Source: Treponemataceae bacterium
GTDB taxonomy: Bacteria > Spirochaetota > Spirochaetia > Treponematales > Treponemataceae
Direction of reading: 5' to 3'
DNA length: 8,911 bases
Assembly (NCBI GenBank): GCA_024402455.1
Contig: JAKSTS010000069.1
Span: 1-8,911 of the forward strand
Of the stretch, positions 5,818 to 8,911 are shown piece by piece. The notes beneath the pieces were generated by a model, which did not search any database, was not told where the DNA came from, and worked only from the letters and a program-made list of their open reading frames with translations. A program made the translations under genes and the position numbers. Positions within the stretch are counted from its first letter, which is position 1, and each line of letters begins with the position of its first letter.

Positions 5818-5836
5818 ATCTGGAGATTAATAGAAA

Positions 5837-7885
5837 ATGGCAAAGAAAGTAAATATTACAGACCTGGTTCTCCGCGATGCTCATCAGTCATTGCATGCAA
5901 CGCGTATGACAACTGCAGATATGCTTCCTATCTGTGACAAGCTCGACAAAATCGGTTACTGGGCACTCGAAGGATGGGGTGGAGCAACATTCGACTCTTG
6001 TATCCGCTTTTTGAATGAAAATCCTTGGGAAAGATTGCAGAAACTTCATGCTGCAATGCCAAACACACCAATTATGATGCTTTTGCGTGGTCAGAACCTT
6101 TTGGGTTACCGCCACTATGCTGATGATGTTGTTGATAAATTCGTTGAAGCTGCTGCCCGCAACGGTATCGGCGTTTTCCGCATTTTTGATGCTTGTAACG
6201 ACCCGCGCAACCTTAAACGTGCTGCTGATGCTGCAAAGAAAACTGGCAAACATGTTCAGATGGCTATTTCTTATGCAACAACTCCATATCATACAAAAGA
6301 AATTTATGCTGACTTGGCAAAATCTTATGCAGAATTCGGTGCAGACTCAATCTGTATTAAAGATATGTCTGGCCTTTTGAAACCATACGAAGCATATGAC
6401 TTGGTAAAAGCTATCAAAGCAAAAGTAGATATTCCTGTAGAAATCCATACACATGCTACAACAGGCCTTTCTGTTGCAACATTGCTCAAAGCTTCAGAAG
6501 CTGGTGCAGATATTCTTGATACTGCAATTTCTTCTATGTCAATGGGAACTTCACATTCTCCAACAGAAACTGTTGTTGAAATGCTCAAAGGCACAGAATA
6601 CGATACAGGCCTTGATATTAACGCATTGCTCGAAATTGCTTCTTATTTCCGCGGTGTCCGCAAACACTATTCATCTCTTGAATCAAGCTTCCTTGGTGCA
6701 GACACTCGCATCCTGGCTTCTCAGGTTCCAGGCGGAATGCTTTCTAACCTTGAAAACCAGCTCAAAGAGCAGGGTGCTTCTGATAAGATTGATGATGTTC
6801 TTAAAGAAATCACACTTGTTCACAAAGATGTTGGATATGTTCCACTTGTTACACCAACTTCTCAGATTGTTGGTACACAGGCTGTATTCAACGTATTGTT
6901 CGGTCGCTATGCAAGAATGACAGGCGAATTCGCTGACCTTCTCTGCGGTAAATACGGAAAACTTCCTGCTGAACCAAACAAAGACCTTGTTAAAAAGGCT
7001 CTTGAACAGAACAAGATGGACGAAGCTCTTACATGCCGCCCTGCAGACAAAATTCCGATGGAATGGGACAAAATGGTTGCAGAAGCAAAAGCAGCTGGCG
7101 GAGACGGAAGCGATGAAGATGTTCTTACATACGCAATGTTCCCGAAAGTAGCTCCAAAATACTTCAAGGAAAGAGCAAACGGTCCTGTTGATGCTGCAAG
7201 CAAATTTGCTAAGAAAGAATCATCTGGTTCTGCAAACGGTTCATATACAATCAATGTTAACGGAACTTCTTATGCTGTTACAGCAAACGGTTCTGGCGAC
7301 TCTATGAGCTTGAATGTTAACGGAACTGCTTACAACGTAACATTCGGTGCAGCTGGTGCTGCTCCTGCTGTTGCTGCTGCCGGTTCAACTGGCGGTGCAG
7401 ACGTTAAAGCTCCTGTTGCAGGCACTGTATTAAAGATTATCGCTCAGAACGGTGCAAACGTAAAATCTGGCGAAACAATTATGATGATTGAATCTATGAA
7501 GATGGAACTTGAAGTAAAAGCAACTGGTAACGGTCCAATTCAGTGGGCAGTTTCTCAGGGTGCTGCAATTACTGCAGGTCAGGTTCTCGGTTCAATCGGT
7601 GGTGGTGCTCCAGCTCCTGCTGCTGCTCCAGCTGCCGCTCCTGCTGCTGCACCTGCAGCTGCTGCTTCTACTGGCGGCACTGCTGTTAATGCACCTGTTG
7701 CAGGAACATTCCTTAAAGCTGTTGTAGCAGAAGGTGCTTCTGTTACAGCTGGTCAGACAATCATCATGATTGAATCAATGAAAATGGAACTTGAAGTAAA
7801 AGCTACAAAAGCTGGTTCAGTTCATTTCCTTGCTTCAGCTGGTTCTGCAATCGCTGCAGGTCAGGCTCTCGCAGAAATCAAATAA
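5837..7885 (+). CDS. oadA: Oxaloacetate decarboxylase alpha subunit with two biotinyl domains
   Basis: This 682-residue cytoplasmic subunit transfers the carboxyl group of oxaloacetate to biotin, leaving pyruvate; carboxybiotin is then decarboxylated by OadB. The carboxyltransferase domain (about 5-275) shows LVLRDAHQSLHATRM with metal ligand D14, CIKDMSGLL with active-site K175, and EIHTHATTG with metal ligands H204 and H206, all in the order seen in OadA and pyruvate carboxylase. A conserved PYC/OADA domain follows to about 480. A short region near 475-505 has two repeats of the NVNGT-Y-VT type. Unlike typical OadA of about 590-600 residues with one carrier domain, there are two biotinyl domains: 521-587 with biotin lysine K555 and 615-682 with K649, both in ESMKMELEVKAT. 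An Ala-Pro linker (588-612) joins them. GGAG at 5822-5825, 11 bases upstream, serves the start. A methylmalonyl-CoA pump subunit is less likely because the carboxyltransferase domain is of the pyruvate/oxaloacetate type. Confidence 0.96.
   Translation: MAKKVNITDLVLRDAHQSLHATRMTTADMLPICDKLDKIGYWALEGWGGATFDSCIRFLNENPWERLQKLHAAMPNTPIMMLLRGQNLLGYRHYADDVVDKFVEAAARNGIGVFRIFDACNDPRNLKRAADAAKKTGKHVQMAISYATTPYHTKEIYADLAKSYAEFGADSICIKDMSGLLKPYEAYDLVKAIKAKVDIPVEIHTHATTGLSVATLLKASEAGADILDTAISSMSMGTSHSPTETVVEMLKGTEYDTGLDINALLEIASYFRGVRKHYSSLESSFLGADTRILASQVPGGMLSNLENQLKEQGASDKIDDVLKEITLVHKDVGYVPLVTPTSQIVGTQAVFNVLFGRYARMTGEFADLLCGKYGKLPAEPNKDLVKKALEQNKMDEALTCRPADKIPMEWDKMVAEAKAAGGDGSDEDVLTYAMFPKVAPKYFKERANGPVDAASKFAKKESSGSANGSYTINVNGTSYAVTANGSGDSMSLNVNGTAYNVTFGAAGAAPAVAAAGSTGGADVKAPVAGTVLKIIAQNGANVKSGETIMMIESMKMELEVKATGNGPIQWAVSQGAAITAGQVLGSIGGGAPAPAAAPAAAPAAAPAAAASTGGTAVNAPVAGTFLKAVVAEGASVTAGQTIIMIESMKMELEVKATKAGSVHFLASAGSAIAAGQALAEIK
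7598..7672 (+). repeat. Ala-Pro low-complexity linker coding repeat in oadA
   Basis: About 75 bases of GCT/GCA/CCT/CCA-rich sequence encode a PAAA-type repeat between the two biotinyl domains. Such linkers let carrier domains swing between active sites. The repetitive DNA could vary in length between strains. Confidence 0.75.
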
Positions 7886-7895
7886 ATCAAAGTGA

Positions 7896-7920
7896 AGCCT
7901 TCCGGTATTGCCGGAAGGTT
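7896..7920 (+). other. GC-rich hairpin between oadA and oadB
   Basis: CCTTCCGG (7898-7905) pairs perfectly with CCGGAAGG (7911-7918) around a TATTG loop, and two more pairs (one G-U) extend it to 7896 and 7920. No T-tract follows; CCATTGGAG with the oadB ribosome binding site comes next. It starts 10 bases after the oadA stop. It is therefore more likely an mRNA stability or processing element, or a translation modulator, than a terminator. Confidence 0.7.
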
Positions 7921-7925
7921 CCATT

Positions 7926-7929
7926 GGAG
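7926..7929 (+). promoter_or_regulatory. Ribosome binding site of oadB
   Basis: GGAG lies 7 bases before the ATG at 7937. It favours that start over the in-frame ATG at 7958, which has no comparable site. It begins only 5 bases beyond the preceding hairpin, whose formation could affect access. Confidence 0.7.
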
Positions 7930-7936
7930 AAAATAA

Positions 7937-8911
7937 ATGCTTGGTCAGAAATATAAAATGAATAAACAGGTAACTATGGCAATGTGCGTTATCATGGCTG
8001 TTGCTGTAGTTTTCTCTTGTGTTTCAAATGCATTTGCACAGAGTTCAAGTGCTGTTCGCGAAGCTCCGTCTTTAAGGACAATGAACACAGCTGTTATCAG
8101 AGGTTCAGAAAATATCAAACCAATTAAACCGCTTGAATTTTTGAAGAGCCTCTGGCGCAATACTGGTCTTAACCAGATGATTAATGGTGAAGTAAAAGCT
8201 GAAGAATCTGAAGAAGTTGAAAGTGCTGTAGTTTTTGCAGATTCAGCTCCAGGCTGGCAGAAGCTCATCATGATTGCTGTAGGATTCCTTATTATTTATC
8301 TTGCAGTAGGAAAAGGCTTCGAACCACTTCTTCTTATTCCAATCGGATTTGGTGTTGTTCTTGTAAACATTCCAGGTGCCGGCATGGGACAGGGACCAGA
8401 CGGAATGCTTCACATCATTTACAGTGCTGGTGTTGGCAACGAATTCTTCCCGATGCTTATCTTTATGGGTATTGGTGCAATGACAGACTTTGGTCCTCTT
8501 ATTGCAAACCCAAAAATGGCTTTGCTTGGTGGTGCTGCTCAGCTTGGTGTTTTTGCTACATTGCTTGGTGTTGCTTTGATGAACCTTATTCCTGGTGTTG
8601 AATACAACATGCTTCAGGCTTGTGCAATTTCAATCATCGGTGGTGCAGACGGTCCTACATCAATCTATGTTGCAGGAAAACTTGCTCCAGAAATGATGGC
8701 TGTTACAGCAGTTGCTGCATATTCTTACATGGCACTTGTTCCAATGATCCAGCCACCTATCATGAAGCTTCTTACAACAGAAAAAGAACGCAAGATTAAG
8801 ATGGATCAGCTCCGCTATGTTTCTAAAACAGAAAAAATCATTTTCCCAATCGTTCTTCTTTGTCTGACAATCTTGTTGCTGCCTCCTGCAGCTCCACTTA
8901 TCGGTATGCTC
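7937..8911 (+). CDS. oadB: Oxaloacetate decarboxylase beta subunit, sodium pump (3' end outside window)
   Basis: The first 325 codons are open to the window edge; typical OadB is about 430 residues, so the C-terminal part is missing. The protein decarboxylates carboxybiotin in the membrane and couples this to sodium export. Visible family signatures are [69 protein letters not shown] and [10 protein letters not shown]238 in GGADGPT corresponds to the aspartate known to be essential for sodium transport (D203 in the Klebsiella protein). The N-terminus is unusual: residues 1-34 look like a signal peptide or anchor helix ending AFA-Q, followed by about 30 extra residues before the usual start region PLEFLKSLW near 65, and then an acidic [10 protein letters not shown] stretch before the first canonical helix. 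The gene follows oadA by 51 bases in the same operon. Confidence 0.96.
   Translation, partial: MLGQKYKMNKQVTMAMCVIMAVAVVFSCVSNAFAQSSSAVREAPSLRTMNTAVIRGSENIKPIKPLEFLKSLWRNTGLNQMINGEVKAEESEEVESAVVFADSAPGWQKLIMIAVGFLIIYLAVGKGFEPLLLIPIGFGVVLVNIPGAGMGQGPDGMLHIIYSAGVGNEFFPMLIFMGIGAMTDFGPLIANPKMALLGGAAQLGVFATLLGVALMNLIPGVEYNMLQACAISIIGGADGPTSIYVAGKLAPEMMAVTAVAAYSYMALVPMIQPPIMKLLTTEKERKIKMDQLRYVSKTEKIIFPIVLLCLTILLLPPAAPLIGML

Noticed and set aside
5888..6292. Minus-strand reading frame inside oadA (and similar shadows at 6325-6594, 6907-7254 and 7945-8271)
   Set aside because: They lie entirely antisense to strongly conserved oadA and oadB coding sequence and show no recognisable domain.

Overview
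The window looks like chromosomal DNA of a host-associated or anaerobic spirochaete, most likely a Treponema. Four things point there: a relaxed spirochaetal lipobox on a large modular lipoprotein whose C-terminal domain resembles a Treponema-type DUF1566/C-type-lectin family; a chemoreceptor with the 7TMR-DISM sensor; an oxaloacetate decarboxylase sodium pump operon; and AT-rich intergenic DNA with strong GGAG-type ribosome binding sites. The genus is inferred from protein character, not from a database match.

Layout. Bases 1-76 (minus strand) hold the first 25 codons of a type I restriction-modification methylase (HsdM), leaving the window at its left edge. An AT-rich divergent spacer (77-318) separates it from a 734-residue DISM-type methyl-accepting chemotaxis protein (319-2523). 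A 361-base spacer follows. It carries a 10-bp-phased repeat/hairpin and then a GC-richer block with two stem-loops, the second ending in a T-tract. That terminator-like hairpin sits only 25 bases before the start codon of a 754-residue lipoprotein (2885-5149), so it reads as a possible attenuator or as a dispersed repeat placed in a leader. Two tandem rho-independent terminators and a gene-poor stretch (5150-5574) close this section.

The right third is the oadG-oadA-oadB operon (5575-8911, oadB cut off by the window end). OadA is the carboxyltransferase and biotin-carrier subunit, OadB the sodium-translocating membrane decarboxylase, and OadG the small membrane anchor that assembles them. Together they decarboxylate oxaloacetate to pyruvate and use the energy to export sodium. 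OadA carries two biotinyl domains instead of the usual one. OadB has an N-terminal extension with a signal-peptide-like helix. A GC-rich hairpin without a T-tract lies between oadA and oadB.

The left and middle genes (restriction, chemosensing, surface lipoprotein) show no clear functional link to the oad operon. I see no complete new multi-gene system. The best leads are the structured leader of the lipoprotein gene, the lectin-fold lipoprotein itself, and the doubled biotinyl domain of OadA.
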